This document shows, in pieces, positions 23,326-34,815 of a DNA stretch of 64,000 nt (position 1 is its first letter; every line of letters starts with the position of its first letter). The translations under genes and the position numbers were made by a program. The DNA is from Collybiopsis luxurians FD-317 M1 (taxonomy: Eukaryota > Basidiomycota > Agaricomycetes > Agaricales > Omphalotaceae), in assembly GCA_000827265.1 (NCBI GenBank), contig KN834754.1, positions 512,831 through 576,830 on the forward strand, in the 5' to 3' direction. Under the pieces are notes generated by a model. That model was given only the letters and a program-made list of their open reading frames with translations, was not told the DNA's origin and made no database searches.

Positions 23326-26300
23326 TCACTCGGATCCACTGGGCCCAGATGCCCATAAATCGTCGCTTTGTCCAGATATATCTAACATGGGTCTATCATA
23401 CCCAGTTTGCAGCTGGGAAGGGTAAGCAGTGTAGCCTTGATCTGAACCTAGGTATGAACCATGAGCAACGTCATGGTATGTCGACACTGCTGGATCGTGA
23501 CCCTGAGGCAGGTTGTCGATTCTGCCAAATATCTGCTCGAGGTATGCAATGGTCTTTTTGTCGATAGTAGCCAAAGACTCGACTGCTTGCTGGTTCGTCC
23601 AAGCCGGGGAATTTTCAGGAGATAATTTCCAGCCGTACATTAATTGCGACGCGAGTTGAGAGTCAGCTGAGATAGGCACCGATGAGTGTGAGTCGTATTG
23701 TGTTGACCGTGCTGAGTATGATTGGGATGGGTATGAGTTAGACTGGGATTGAGTTGCATAAGTGGATGGTATTTGATTTCCATAGGAGGTAGAATGAGAT
23801 TGAGGTTGGAATGAGGTAGAATTTTGTGGTTGTTGAGCTGGACCAGGTGTTGTAAAGCTGAGGGGGTGGTCGGAGTTATGGGATTGTTTATTCGAAGTTT
23901 GACGCTGGTCAAGAACTTCAAAATCTCTCACAAGTTCAGAAAGCATGTCCCTATTGCAGAAGTCAGCGTACGAGCTAATTTTGCGTAGAAATAGTGCCAC
24001 CAAAATCGTCCAGCAATGTTCCAGCGCTGGTCACATTGGTGGAGTATTTTCATGATTTTGGATGCATTTTCAATCTCTTTTTGGTGGTCTATCCTGATCC
24101 CCGCACGTTTGCTCCCCCAAAGATTCAACATGATCACCATAGCGGAGATGAAGGATGCATACTAGGAAATACTGATCAGGATCTGTAATGGCTCCAAACA
24201 AAAGATACGAACCAGAATATGAGGTAGCCCAATTATACCACGCGAAACATGGCCATCCAAGATGTGAATGGTGGACCTTGCGGCATTCGTACATATGGCC
24301 AGTGAGTGAAATGACTTCTCTGAAGCTTTCTGAAGAAAAGGACGGTGTGATCTAACCGAGACAAAATGGATGAGGCACAATTCTACTACGGAAGTGAAAT
24401 TTACTGAACTGGATTTGGACGAGATAGAACATGGAATAGAGAAAGACCGATTGACGATAATAGACAGGGTTTTGATTGTGAGGGTTCCAGCGTACTGAGA
24501 TATAGATGTAAGAAGAGTTACCGCAGATGAACGAAGATAGACTCACAATGTTCGGGTACCGACAAGAACCATTTGTTTAATGCGGAGTCGAGCTCCCTCA
24601 GAATCTTTTGATCCCATTCTTCCCCAACGAGACCTAGCAGCAACTGCAACAGTTTGTGAGTGAAGGTCAAATAGATTGCGGTTATTGTTATACTTTGCTC
24701 CTACGACTCGAGTAGAGAGTCCGTAGACTAAATGCGAGAATTTCGACAAGTCTGAGATGGCTCTTGAAACAGGAGATTATCGAAGGTTTGTTGTCAGGCT
24801 GCCGGAAGGATCGCTCTGGATAGTTTGGATCCTCCCAATATTCATCATCGCAATCGAGCGCTGATAGAGGTTGGTTAGTCCATTCCATAGTTTTGACACC
24901 CTGATACATACGTGGTTCAACGTCGAAGCTGAGAAGAATATGAGCGTTATAGACAACGTAAAACTCGACTCTGGAACGTACTCTTCGTCGCGTACCGATG
25001 CTGGGCGTCCTACGAAAGAACTTAGAAGCCTGTCCAAGGAAACTAAAACCCAGAAAGCGCGTCTCTTTTGTTCATCAGAGGAAGTCCACCTGTAGCTATC
25101 AGGTTGTCGCCGATGAACGCCTATTTCGAGGGCAAATCTTTAATATGGTCAGTACACTTTTACCAATCTCTAAGTGTTGTACACACCTGACGCCAATGGA
25201 GACCAACGCCCAGCCGGATGATGGACTGGAGGTACCGAGCATATAGATCGTGGCCAGCTGAATGCCAGATCCAATTAGTACTCATACCGAGCGTTTCAAA
25301 AAGATAAAAAGTACACAGTAGAATTGAAGTTCGGAAAGAGTAGGAGGTTCAAATAAGGACTTGCGAACAGTTTGAACTGGTATAAAATTTTTGAAGTAAT
25401 CAGCAGGTGGAAAGATGGGAGGAGGAGCCGCTACCTTGTTCATAGTAATTCCACCCACTGGAACATGAACAATCAGTCAGTTGTAACGCCACATATTTGC
25501 AGTACATACCACGAAAGCTCTGATCCAGGATGGGCTAACACCCTAAAAAAAAATTCAGTTATCGGATGGAAAATAAGCGCGACCAGCTTCATACCTGGGA
25601 TCTTTGGAATAGCGACTAGCGACTGCGCAGACTAGTAGCAGTGTCGCTCCGAAGTGAGGATCGCGATAGTGCAGCCCTTGCGAAACAGATTGAGTGAAGC
25701 TGGGTCTGTGAAGTATCGGAAGGAAAATGTTGACTTCCTCAAAGTAGAGGGAAATCAAGGAGAACATGAGATCGTCCTCGGGAAAGATATATAGAGGTAT
25801 TTCACGATCTGTAAATTCTTTTTCCCACTGTTTCCCGAATCCGAATAAATGTAGATTGCTCGTCGAGAACTTGTCACTTACTGCTTGTATGCCCCAATAC
25901 TGCGGTCTTTTCACTGGCCGCGTTTCATGACCCAGCGTCTGTTCCTTGATTTTATGGGCATTTTTCATGATCATAAATGCGCTGGAGGGGCCAAAAAACC
26001 GATGCTGAACGGCATTTAGAGAGAGTTTGCTGAGATGATCAGCGAGGGCTAAATATGCTGTTTCAGTCAGGGTTCAACTTGAGCGAGCAATACCACACAC
26101 CAACATGGGCAAAGTCTTCCTCTTCTTCGGATTGATCTTGACCCTGTGCTTCAGAGTTCGAAGATTCCGCCGAAAGACTCGGATAACCGGGGTTTGATGA
26201 GATGGAAGAGGGCACTCCGCTGTAACTGGGCGAACTATTGGATGAGATGATTTGAGATGATGATTGCTGGCTGTCATTCAAGCCTTCGATGTTTATGTCA

Positions 26301-26977
26301 AACTGGGGCAGTGTAAATGAGTCAAAGCGTAAAATGTGGGTTTGATCACCTTGCGAAGCATATCCTCCATGTTCCTGAGCTATACTTGTTGTTGAGTACT
26401 TGAGACCACTTTCGTTAAACTACATGAAACTGACACGTTTCTCCAAGCCTTCTACATAACTATCATCGATGAGAGAGGGAGGCGCCGGTTCAGGAGCTTT
26501 ACGTACGCGCTTTTGGGTCCTCGTTTCTGAAGCCAGGTAGGTCAATACAAACTCAAGGGAGGGAAAGGAATGGAATTGCCTACCTTTACCGGCTCACTAT
26601 GTGTACACTCTATCCCGAAAGCTAAACAGTTTGTGCATTGTTTACCGTTTTTGTTGGCGCTGTCGCCTAGAAGTTGGTTCGTCAGATTGCAGCAATCATC
26701 TAATGGGAAGAAAGCAGATACATTTTACTGAAAGCACGAGAGTCAGTACGGTGATTGTGAAAGAGAGATTGGATGCATACCTTTCTTCCTATTAAAGCCG
26801 ATGAGATAAATAATTCCGAGAATCAGAAACTGTAGTGACGTACCGTCCTATCGAAGACTATTCAGCAAGAAAGTGAAGATTGAATAATGGTACTCAACTG
26901 CAAGCATCACAGGCGCCCTGTAGTCTGCGTTTCTTCCAGCCAGTTCGTGTTGGAGCCTCAGCTTCATCGGAGGACAT
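23326..26977 (-). CDS. Zn2Cys6 transcription factor B (fungal_trans domain)
   Basis: This is the second tandem regulator. Exon 1 (start 26977) encodes MSSDEAEAPTRTGWKKRRLQ and GACDAC. Three microexons then give RRKKVKC, followed by DSANKNGKQCTNCLAFGIEC, so all six cysteines are present. KRGPKSAYVEGLEKRLRNMEDMLRK forms the linker and dimerisation helix. The middle homology region starts near 25800 (MFSLISLYFEEVNIFLPILH, then LLLVCAVASRYSKDPRY). The C-terminal exon at 23326-24003 is rich in Gln, Ser and Tyr, a possible activation region, and ends SGQSDDLWASGPSGSE. It is divergent from the PrpD gene, with only 90 bases between start codons, which makes a regulatory link plausible but unproven. 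Confidence 0.92.
26722..26847 (-). other. Chain of three microexons (4, 8, 6 bases) in factor B
   Basis: Exons lie at 26844-26847 (GACG), 26781-26788 (GAAGAAAG) and 26722-26727 (TAAAAT). The introns are 26848-26898, 26789-26843, 26728-26780 and 26667-26721 (51, 55, 53 and 55 bases), all GT..AG. Codons read AGA CGG AAG AAA GTA AAA TGC, that is RRKKVKC. Sizes and phases are the same as in factor A. Confidence 0.87.
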
Positions 26978-27035
26978 GGTAGTAGTCTGGCTAGCCGACT
27001 GATTTACTGATCTTACCGTTGCGGGGTAACACTGG

Positions 27036-27041
27036 CACGTG
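27036..27041. promoter_or_regulatory. CACGTG E-box in the factor B / prpD divergent promoter
   Basis: A palindromic CACGTG within TGGCACGTG lies 32 bases upstream of the PrpD-type start and 59 bases upstream of the factor B start. Such sites bind bHLH factors (Cbf1-type) in fungi. The same nine-base context recurs at 43513-43521. Confidence 0.4.
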
Positions 27042-27067
27042 ATAATACCACTTCTCCCGGAATCGCA

Positions 27068-29048
27068 ATGTTGACGAGGGCAATCCATCGATTGTTCCGT
27101 TCACCTTCTCATTCCTTCACTACCACCACCTCTCTGCTTCCCATTTCAACCCGTTTCCGCGCAATGTCTAGCTATGCGGGAGAATCTACCTTGCGTCCAG
27201 AACCAGACAAAGTCCTGCGGGACATTGCCGACTATATTCACAATTACAAGATAGATTCTCCTTTAGCCTATGAAACTGCCAGACTCTGTCTTATTGATAC
27301 GATTGGTTGTGGTCTGGAAGGTCTGCGGTTCCCAGAATGTACAAAACTCCTGGGCCCTGTGGTTGAAGGCACCATTGTACCTAATGGTACACCACAAATC
27401 ATTTTTTTCATCCCACTTTTGTTTTGCTAAATCACTCTTTCTATGCAGGTACCAAGGTTCCTGGCACAAATTACCAACTTGACCCCATTCGCGGCGCGTT
27501 CAATATTGGTACTATCATCCGCTGGCTCGACTTCAATGATTGCTTCTTGGCTGCAGAGTGTGAGCCAGTTACAGCCGTACTAACATAGTTTCTAATTAAA
27601 AGCTAATGCAGGGGGGCATCCTTCGGACAATCTCGGTGCTATACTTGCTGTCGCTGACCATCTTGCCCGCCAGGGCCAACCTCTGACCGTTCGCGACATC
27701 CTAGAAGGCATGATCAAGGCTCACGAAATTCAAGGCTGCCTTGCTTTGCTCAACTCTTATAACCGTGTCGGTTTGGATCACGTCGTGCTCGTCAAAGTCG
27801 CTTCAACTGCAGTGGTGTCCAAGATGCTCGGCCTCAATCGGGATCAAACCATAGATGCTGTTTCTCAGGCATGGGTAGATGGGCAGTCCCTGCGTATATT
27901 TTTCTTCTCAGATACCGCTATAGATTCATTGACATTTAACCAGGGACCTATCGTCACGCACCCAACACGGGTCCCCGAAAGTCTTGGGCTGCCGGTGATG
28001 CATGCTCTCGCGCTGTCAATCTTGCCCTACTTGTGAAAAAGGGCGAAAAGGGCCTACCTTCGGTTCTCACCGCAAAGACCTGGGGTTTCTATGACGTTTT
28101 ATTCAAGGTAGGTCATGCTCGCCCTACGTGCCTTTGTCGACGGAGGCATTTTTTTTTAGGGCAAGCCTTTTGAATTCCAAATCCCTTATGGATCCTATGT
28201 CATGGAAAACGTTCTTTTCAAGATCTCGTATCCTGCAGAGTTTCACGCTCAAACTGCTGTTGAAGCTGCTCATACTGTTTACGCCAAGCTCAAGAAGATG
28301 GGGAAGACCGCAGATGACATCAAGAGCGTTCGAATTAGAACTCAGGAGGCCGCTATCAGGATCATTGATAAACAGGGCCCGTTGGACAACTTTGCAGACA
28401 GAGAGTAAGTCGTTCGACATTCAATCCTTTTTTTTTGTACAATCAGTCTTCTCTCTTTTTTTTAAGCCACGCTATCAATTACATGGTTGCATACCCTCTA
28501 ATTTTTGGTGAACTTACCTCCGAGAGCTAGTACGTCTTTCAAAAATATGATACATATCGTCGCTGAAGCTCTAAACTAGTACCGATACATCAGCTGCTGA
28601 CCCTCGGATCGATGCTCTCCGTGCGAAAATGTATTGTGTTGAGGATAAAGGTTTCAGTGTAGACTATCACGATCCAGCAAAACGTTCTATCGGTAACGCT
28701 CTCTTGGTTGAATTGAATGACGGTACTGTCCTCGACGAGGTTGAGGTGGAGTATCCTGTTGGTCACAAACGAAGGCGTGAAGAGGGTACTCCTCTCCTCA
28801 TCAACAAGTTTAAGAGGTGAGCTCTTCGATGCTTACACGCGCAGGCGCCTCAAATTTAACTTTTCATCTCCTCGAGACATATCTCCCACCACTTCGACGT
28901 GGCTCATCAGCAAAAGTAAGTGGTTACATAGACCAGCGCCTTTCTGTTTACCTCATCTTTCCATAGGATTCTTGCTACTGTTTCCGATGCTACGTCCTTT
29001 GCCAAGATGCCAGTAGACAAGTTCACAGATCTTTTCGTCAAGCCTTGA
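27068..29048 (+). CDS. prpD: 2-methylcitrate dehydratase (PrpD family), mitochondrial
   Basis: This enzyme dehydrates 2-methylcitrate in the methylcitrate cycle, which clears propionyl-CoA from odd-chain fatty acids and some amino acids. The N-terminus ([17 protein letters not shown]) is basic and hydroxylated, fitting a mitochondrial presequence; an internal Met (MSSYAG) begins the conserved part. Family blocks include [77 protein letters not shown] and [16 protein letters not shown]. Six or more introns of 45-70 bases interrupt the gene. The last two give [18 protein letters not shown] and a final exon ending TDLFVKP at 29046-29048. It is transcribed away from Zn2Cys6 factor B. Confidence 0.94.
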
Positions 29049-29533
29049 CCTGTCTCGAAATTATCTCAATTACAATACATTTCCTATGTTAGGTACATCG
29101 ATTGAAAGAAATGATTACTACTGTAGGAGTGCAACTTTGCTGAGTACAGCGTTGGTTCGATGTTTATAATGTGGAACAACTACCATGAATTTGACAATGA
29201 TCTTGAATAAAAAACGAAGGAAGAATGCGACGAGAACAGGATGCATGTGAGAATACATATACGAACAATTCCAACTTAAGCACGAACACGACAATTTGAT
29301 AACACTGCAAGGAATTCGAATGCGATAACGAGAGGAGTGAGACCTGAGTAAAGACGAAAATCCGACCTGAATGGAAGTACGAAAAACATGGTTTGGAGAC
29401 AAACTGGGAAAACGAATGAAAACATGGGAACACTTCGCTTCGCGAAAAGAAAACAGACACAACGGGTTTGGAGATTTGATGCGGAGAATTCCAGCAATGA
29501 GTTTTTCGAGCTAAGTATCGAGGGGTGACTGGC
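29049..29533. other. Intergenic region, convergent 3' ends
   Basis: These 485 bases lie between the PrpD stop and the stop of the minus-strand gene. The plus strand is purine-rich, so all three minus-strand frames stay open over part of it. None has recognisable protein features; I read it as 3' untranslated sequence. Confidence 0.6.
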
Positions 29534-31870
29534 TCAACCAGTTGTCGTACGCTCGACAGGATCTCCAGCGTAGAACTTTAGCTTTTCGGACATAAGCTTG
29601 GATTTCTTCCTGCCACCATCCTTCCCGACAGCATTTGCGGGTATCTTGATACTCTTGTTGCTCTCGACGCTGGCGTTCTTGTCAAATGCAGGTCCATTTT
29701 CTTTGTTATTGACGGAATGGGAAGACGGAGCGAGTCCTAAATTACTCTTTACCTTGCGCTGCCTATCACGCCTCTCCGGGACAACTTCACCATGGGAGGG
29801 AATTTTGAAATTTCTGATATGAGTCGTCGAGTTGATCCGCGGTACGTACTCTCCAACTTCCAGATTACCAGCGGTAAAGGATTTGCTGTTGGAAGAATGA
29901 AGCCGGGACATTGGACCAGCGCTAGCGTGATTGGAGGCGTCAGGCAAACGCGAAGCTTTTTGTTGTGCCGCAGTATGAGCAAAGTAAGGCTTGTACGCGT
30001 CAGCATTCCCACCGAAAGCAGTTCGTTCGGGGCGGGGCGAAGCGAGAGGCTGCTCAGAAGCCGGGGCAGTTTCTTCAGGTACCATAGAGAGTTGACGTTG
30101 CAGAAGACGAGCAAATGGCACGGAACGAGGTTGGACATGAGCTTTACCTGCTCCGTGGGAAGATCTGGGCGAAGGAGAGGCCGTTGACAAAGTTCCAGTA
30201 CACCAAGAGGAAAGTTGATGGTTTTGCGGAGGTCCAGAAAGATGCAAATCAATATCTGCAGTTGAACTTGAAAGTGAATTCTTAGGATTCAAAAGAGATG
30301 GGCTTTGACTATACGACAAATGAGTGCGCGTGTTCGAATTCATTGCACGAAGGAGTTCAGAAATTTGCTTCAACTCCGATGGACTGAGATTCTGCTGTCC
30401 GACCCGTTCGCTAATGAAGTGGCGAAGCTCTTCAAAGGTGTCTTCACTGTTCCAAACATCCACAAACCGGCCAGTATGAAGAGGAAGTGGCGTGGGAAGA
30501 TATGGAGACCAATTAGTCGAAGTTGAAGGAGGCGATCCTAACAGTGGAGTAAGTTGGTTTTCGCGCAGAGCGTCGACCTCGTAGCTTGGGTCGATGGTAG
30601 ACACTTGAGACTTGGGGATAAGGAAGTGGGAACCAATACGTGGACTGAGAGTGATACGAGGCTGCAGATGGTGAGAAAGTCGTCCGCTGGGGACGAATTC
30701 TGGCGCGGAAGCCTTCAAGCTCGAGGAACTGCTGGTCTCAGGATTGTTCCAGACTAGACCAAGACCCTGAGCAGAGCTTCTTCCCTCGTAAGATTGTTTG
30801 AAGCCGGAAAGCGGTTGAATAAGAGAAGCGTTATTGATGCCGGGAATGTTAGGAGACATATAGAAGGCGTCATTTGCGAGAGATTTCCCAAGGTCATCAG
30901 GCTGCTGTAGTGGGAACTTGTTGAGAGTATGCAAACGGATGGGAGCTTCCCTGAGAGAGTGCGTGTCTTGTCTTTGAGCAACAGGAGGTTGAAGAGTCAC
31001 CTTTGGCTCGATACCAACGCCATTGTCGTTTTTGGAACCAGGATCACACCCAAGACCCCAGATTGTGCGAGTCATGTCTTCTCCGTCAATAATGGTACCT
31101 TCCGCTCCTCTGGAAGGCTGTCAGTGATCTTTAATCAGAACCTCGAGAGCCATGAAATCTCACGAAGGACAACGGGCATAAGGGAGAGATAATGGACCAT
31201 GCAGCGCCGGAATAGGTCTAGGAGGAGAGCTTGTCCAAGTCATCCACCCTAGAGGATAAAGTCAGCTTAAATGGATCGCCTCGGCCTATGTCCCTGAATG
31301 CTCACCCTCGTCGTCAACGTTCGCGAAGTTAGAAGCTTTCTGGCGAAGAAAAGAGCTAGGAACTTGCACGTTATTCCCGATGATCATGACAGATTCCGGC
31401 GAAGACGGTGGAGAAGGTGTTTGGGGAAATCTCAAAGAACGAAGAGAGCGAGAATTTCTAGAGGAATTGCCAACATCGGAACTTTGGGTCTGGGAAGTCT
31501 CGATGGAAGTTTCAAAGCAGTCTGAAGACAAACTATTGTTGGCGGACGAGACGAGCGATGTCTTGATCTGCTCAGACATGGAAACAACCCGATCCCGAAT
31601 AGTACCAGGTTTCATTCTGGACGGAGGGGAAGTTTCGGGAAGAGATACCACGCGTTGAGAGAGGATATTCAGTTCTAACGGTTTTTTGTAGGTTAGCTGA
31701 GATAGTTTGTGTTCGCGTTTAGGGATGGTAAGCGGGGTGTATGCGGCATCGTCGTGTACAGGAGTGTTGTGCAAGTTCAAAGCTTTCCCGTTATCTGAAC
31801 GGGAAAGATAACGGGGAGGCTCAGTCTGAACGGCGCGGTCAATGTACGTGATACAGAGTTCGCTATCCAT
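29534..31870 (-). CDS. Unrecognised Ser/Pro-rich protein with a short conserved-looking block
   Basis: I cannot name this protein. Exon 1 (start 31870) encodes about 190 mostly disordered residues (SLRSLRFPQTPSPPSSPESV). After a canonical intron, a compact exon encodes GWMTWTSSPPRPIPALHGP and continues LSLPYARCPS. After another intron comes GAEGTIIDGEDMTRTIWGLG. This aromatic- and glycine-rich block, spread over two exons, looks ordered. A helical stretch RFVDVWNSEDTFEELRHFI follows near 30450, and a basic tail ends at 29534 (SEKLKFYAGDPVERTTTG). Length is about 730 residues. Composition suggests a regulatory or scaffold protein; no catalytic motif is visible. The RNase H2B stop lies 120 bases upstream of this start on the same strand. 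Confidence 0.7.
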
Positions 31871-31990
31871 GGCAAGGTAAGAAAATCGACGGATGGTGGT
31901 GGTAAGAAGTCAAGACAGTCAAGAAGTATAACACGCATCAACATTATATAAGTAGGAGTCTCTGCCTACAGATACTAGTACTTGTATGCG

Positions 31991-33283
31991 CTATGTCTTC
32001 TTCGTAAAAAAAGTAGATAACTTCGCCATTCCATTAATATTAGCTTTCTTTAATTTCTCGACTCCTTGCGACGCCTTCGGCGCCTTGCGCTTGTCGACCT
32101 TTTCGGTCGGCGTCTCTTTAGCAACGGCCTTTCCCCGTTTTGCGCTTGTAGAGGCTGTCTGCTGAGCTCTTAGTCTCTTTTCTTCCTCAAGCTTGTTCAA
32201 GTGAGCGTCGAGTTCCGAGAAGCTACACATTTCACAGTCAGTTGTTGAACATTGATTAGTTTGCATGACGAACCTATATGAAGCGACAAGCATGGCACGT
32301 ATATCTGGTGGTAGATATTGTCCTACTAGATCACACCCAACCTTAAGACGGCCAGCTATATATTGCATATGAGCTGCACTCCACGTAAAAACGGACAGTA
32401 CATACATTCTAGCAACTTCTCATTTCCGTCTTCCATGAGTCCATCCTTCGCAAGATTGCGCACGAGAGTTCTCGAGCCGTCTATCAGCCCCGAGTTGATC
32501 AGATTCTGAACTTTGAGCTGCAGATACTGGACCAGCTTGGTGTAGGAAAACCGATACACGATTATGTCAGGTGGAATATCTAGCAAGTGATTGTCAGCAC
32601 AAAGAAGCAACGACAATAACCAATTCACTTTGGATGTCACATATAAGCGACAAAGCAAGCGTGCAACACTCGAGAGACGTGAATGTCCTAATTTCTTTTG
32701 CTCGAGCCGCTTCCAGGGGTTCTTTGCTAAATTTTTCCTCCATCTTGGATACCGCCTCCTCGAAGATATCATCGGATGTCCGGAAATGTCCCTGGGATCC
32801 GTCTTTCTAGGAAAAAGTTGTCGTTTGAAAGGGAGCAGGTCACTTGAAGCTCACCGGCAACAGAGATCGGAGAATAGGGACCAGAAGAAACACTGGATCC
32901 AAAAGCGTAAGAATCAGCAATCTTCCATCTAATTACAGGAGTTTAGTGAATGTAGAGCGGCGATGAAAACGACGACAGACCAGATACCACTTGATTTTCC
33001 ACGAACCAGGATCTGGAATTCACGGGCTCAACGGCCTGGAGCTCAAATATCCGGTTCTTTTGAGGTAGAAATAGAGTAGGAAAGCCTGTGAATAGATGTC
33101 AAAAGGCCGCCGAGTGTTTTTGAAGGAAAATTACCTGTCCTAGGATGTGGAAGTCTTATAAAGGTATTTGAAGAGTTCTCCTCTAGGATTGACTGGATAA
33201 CATCTTGAAATACGGCTCAGACCTAATATTTAGGATTGTGACAAGGCCATACCATCTGGAAGAATGCTAACTTGGACGGTCAT
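31991..33283 (-). CDS. Ribonuclease H2 subunit B
   Basis: Subunit B is a non-catalytic part of the trimeric RNase H2, which removes ribonucleotides from DNA and RNA-DNA hybrids. The first exon encodes MTVQVSILPD (start 33283) and is spliced to DVIQSILEEN, then IRLPHPRTG|FPTLFLP, ELQAVEPVNSRSWFVENQVVSDG, and LLILTLLDPVFLLVPIL: the known order of the family. A Lys/Ala-rich linker follows. The C-terminus MAKLSTFFTKK is a PIP-box-like motif, matching the PCNA-binding end of the human protein, which also lacks the usual leading Gln. The start codon is only 54-75 bases from that of SNAPC3 on the other strand. Confidence 0.9.
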
Positions 33284-33337
33284 TTGAATGGCAGAGACGC
33301 GTCGTATGGCACAAAGGACAAGACGCGTTGAGGTCAC

Positions 33338-34792
33338 ATGCTTTCCTTGGATTTTAGCATGAACCAACGCATCGAATATATGCTCACCTCTGATTTTGGG
33401 CCTCCTTCTGAGCCCATCGACCTCAAAAAGTTTGGCCTTGATGCTGCTGCTCTCAATCACACCGTTGGTCTCGAGGTAAACCCAGCTGCCGTCGCAGAGG
33501 AATGCAGGTACGTGTAGTATATGATGTCCGAATAACACCTACTGATTCATGCCAGTATATAGCGTTGAAGACATTCGCACCTCCCTCACGGATGTCTGGA
33601 ATAATCCAGCACTCTCTGCTTATCTTTACACTAGTCACAACAAGGCGATAGCCTCTTTGCATGGAATCAAATCTTCAAAACTCGCAAAAGTCCGAAGGAA
33701 GCCTATAGCAGCTTTAGAGCCACATAATGAACTGCCAGACGTGAAGGATCTCCAAGCAAAACTTGATGCGGTTTCTCTGTCTTCTTGGAAGCAAGTCTTA
33801 TAAATTTTCCTTCGCTTCCTGCTTTTCACCAGTCAAACAGACTTATGCCGGATTCCGCTCTCTTTACAAGACCGCCCAGGAATCCAGATTTCAACACTCT
33901 CACAAGCATCGTACTCTTCTTTACCACTTATTTCGGACCAGTGCTAACTACGTATTACAGAAAACTACGGACACTGACATGGACGCTCAGCTCGATACAG
34001 ATGGTTCTCAAATTCTTATAACGGTTACTGCGCATTCCAAAGTACAGTGGCGAACCAGCATTCTTAACAAGACCTCTCAACACGTACTGCAAGCATCACA
34101 ATCACTTGGAGATTTGTTCGAAGCTATTCCCTGCGTGTCTAATGAACTGCCAGAAGAAATTCTAGAGGACGATCAAGTAACTGGGTACAAGGAAGTCGGC
34201 GGGATAAATGGCAGTAGTGGGTGCGTCATGATCATCAACGACCTCGCTTTTGGAGATGGTCTAAACGAAGAAGATTATGCCGAGTCCGTAGAGTATTTTA
34301 GACCGTCAGTTTTTGTTAGCTGAAACTCGCCTCTAGTAAATTCATACAGCATCTCAAGATCACAAAGTCCACAAATAATATCAAGAAAGCCAGGTCCACG
34401 ATGCATGACACCCCGCTTTCGTCTCTGACTTTACAGCTCAACGAACCTTACTGGTTGCTGCATCAGGGAAATTGCGAGCACTTCATCGTGGTTGACGAAA
34501 TCAGGCATGTTCTATCTTTGCTCTCAAACTCAAAGCGCTAACTTTATCGGCTAGATTAAAGCATTCCAAAGACCCGGTAACTGGATATCCTCTGACCACA
34601 CATCAAGTCCCAGCTTCATTGGATTATTGCCAAGCTTGTACCAAAACACCCGCATTATGGTCTATTGTCGGGGATGTCAGACTGGAAGCTAGTCCCTGCT
34701 TACTGTGTGGTCCATGTTGGGAAAGTATGAATCCAACCGATGTAGATGAACATATTCTTGTGGTTCCGTTACCTAAGTACAAATTGTGGTAG
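33338..34792 (+). CDS. snRNA-activating protein complex subunit 3 (SNAPC3)
   Basis: SNAPC3 is part of the complex that binds the proximal sequence element of snRNA genes and recruits Pol II or Pol III. Two in-frame ATGs exist (33338 and 33359); the first is used here. The N-terminal half is weakly conserved. The C-terminal half shows VMIINDLAFGDGLNEEDYAESVEYF, then LTLQLNEPYWLLHQGNCEH, and a zinc-binding region with CQACTK and CLLCGPC, the diagnostic end of the family. Short introns occur at about 33510-33557, 33793-33838, 34305-34350 and 34505-34555. The stop TAG at 34790-34792 is 23 bases before the first in-frame ATG of COG7. Confidence 0.88.
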
Positions 34793-34815
34793 TCAAAACA
34801 CAGATATTTTTAGTA

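Noticed and set aside
29118..29497. Three overlapping minus-strand open frames downstream of the PrpD gene
   Set aside because: The plus strand is purine-rich there, so stop codons are rare on the minus strand in every frame; no frame shows recognisable protein features or sensible splice sites.
34777..34813. Intron joining SNAPC3 to COG7 into one fusion protein
   Set aside because: A 37-base GT..AG segment would remove the SNAPC3 stop, but the resulting frame ends after a few codons and does not enter the COG7 frame.
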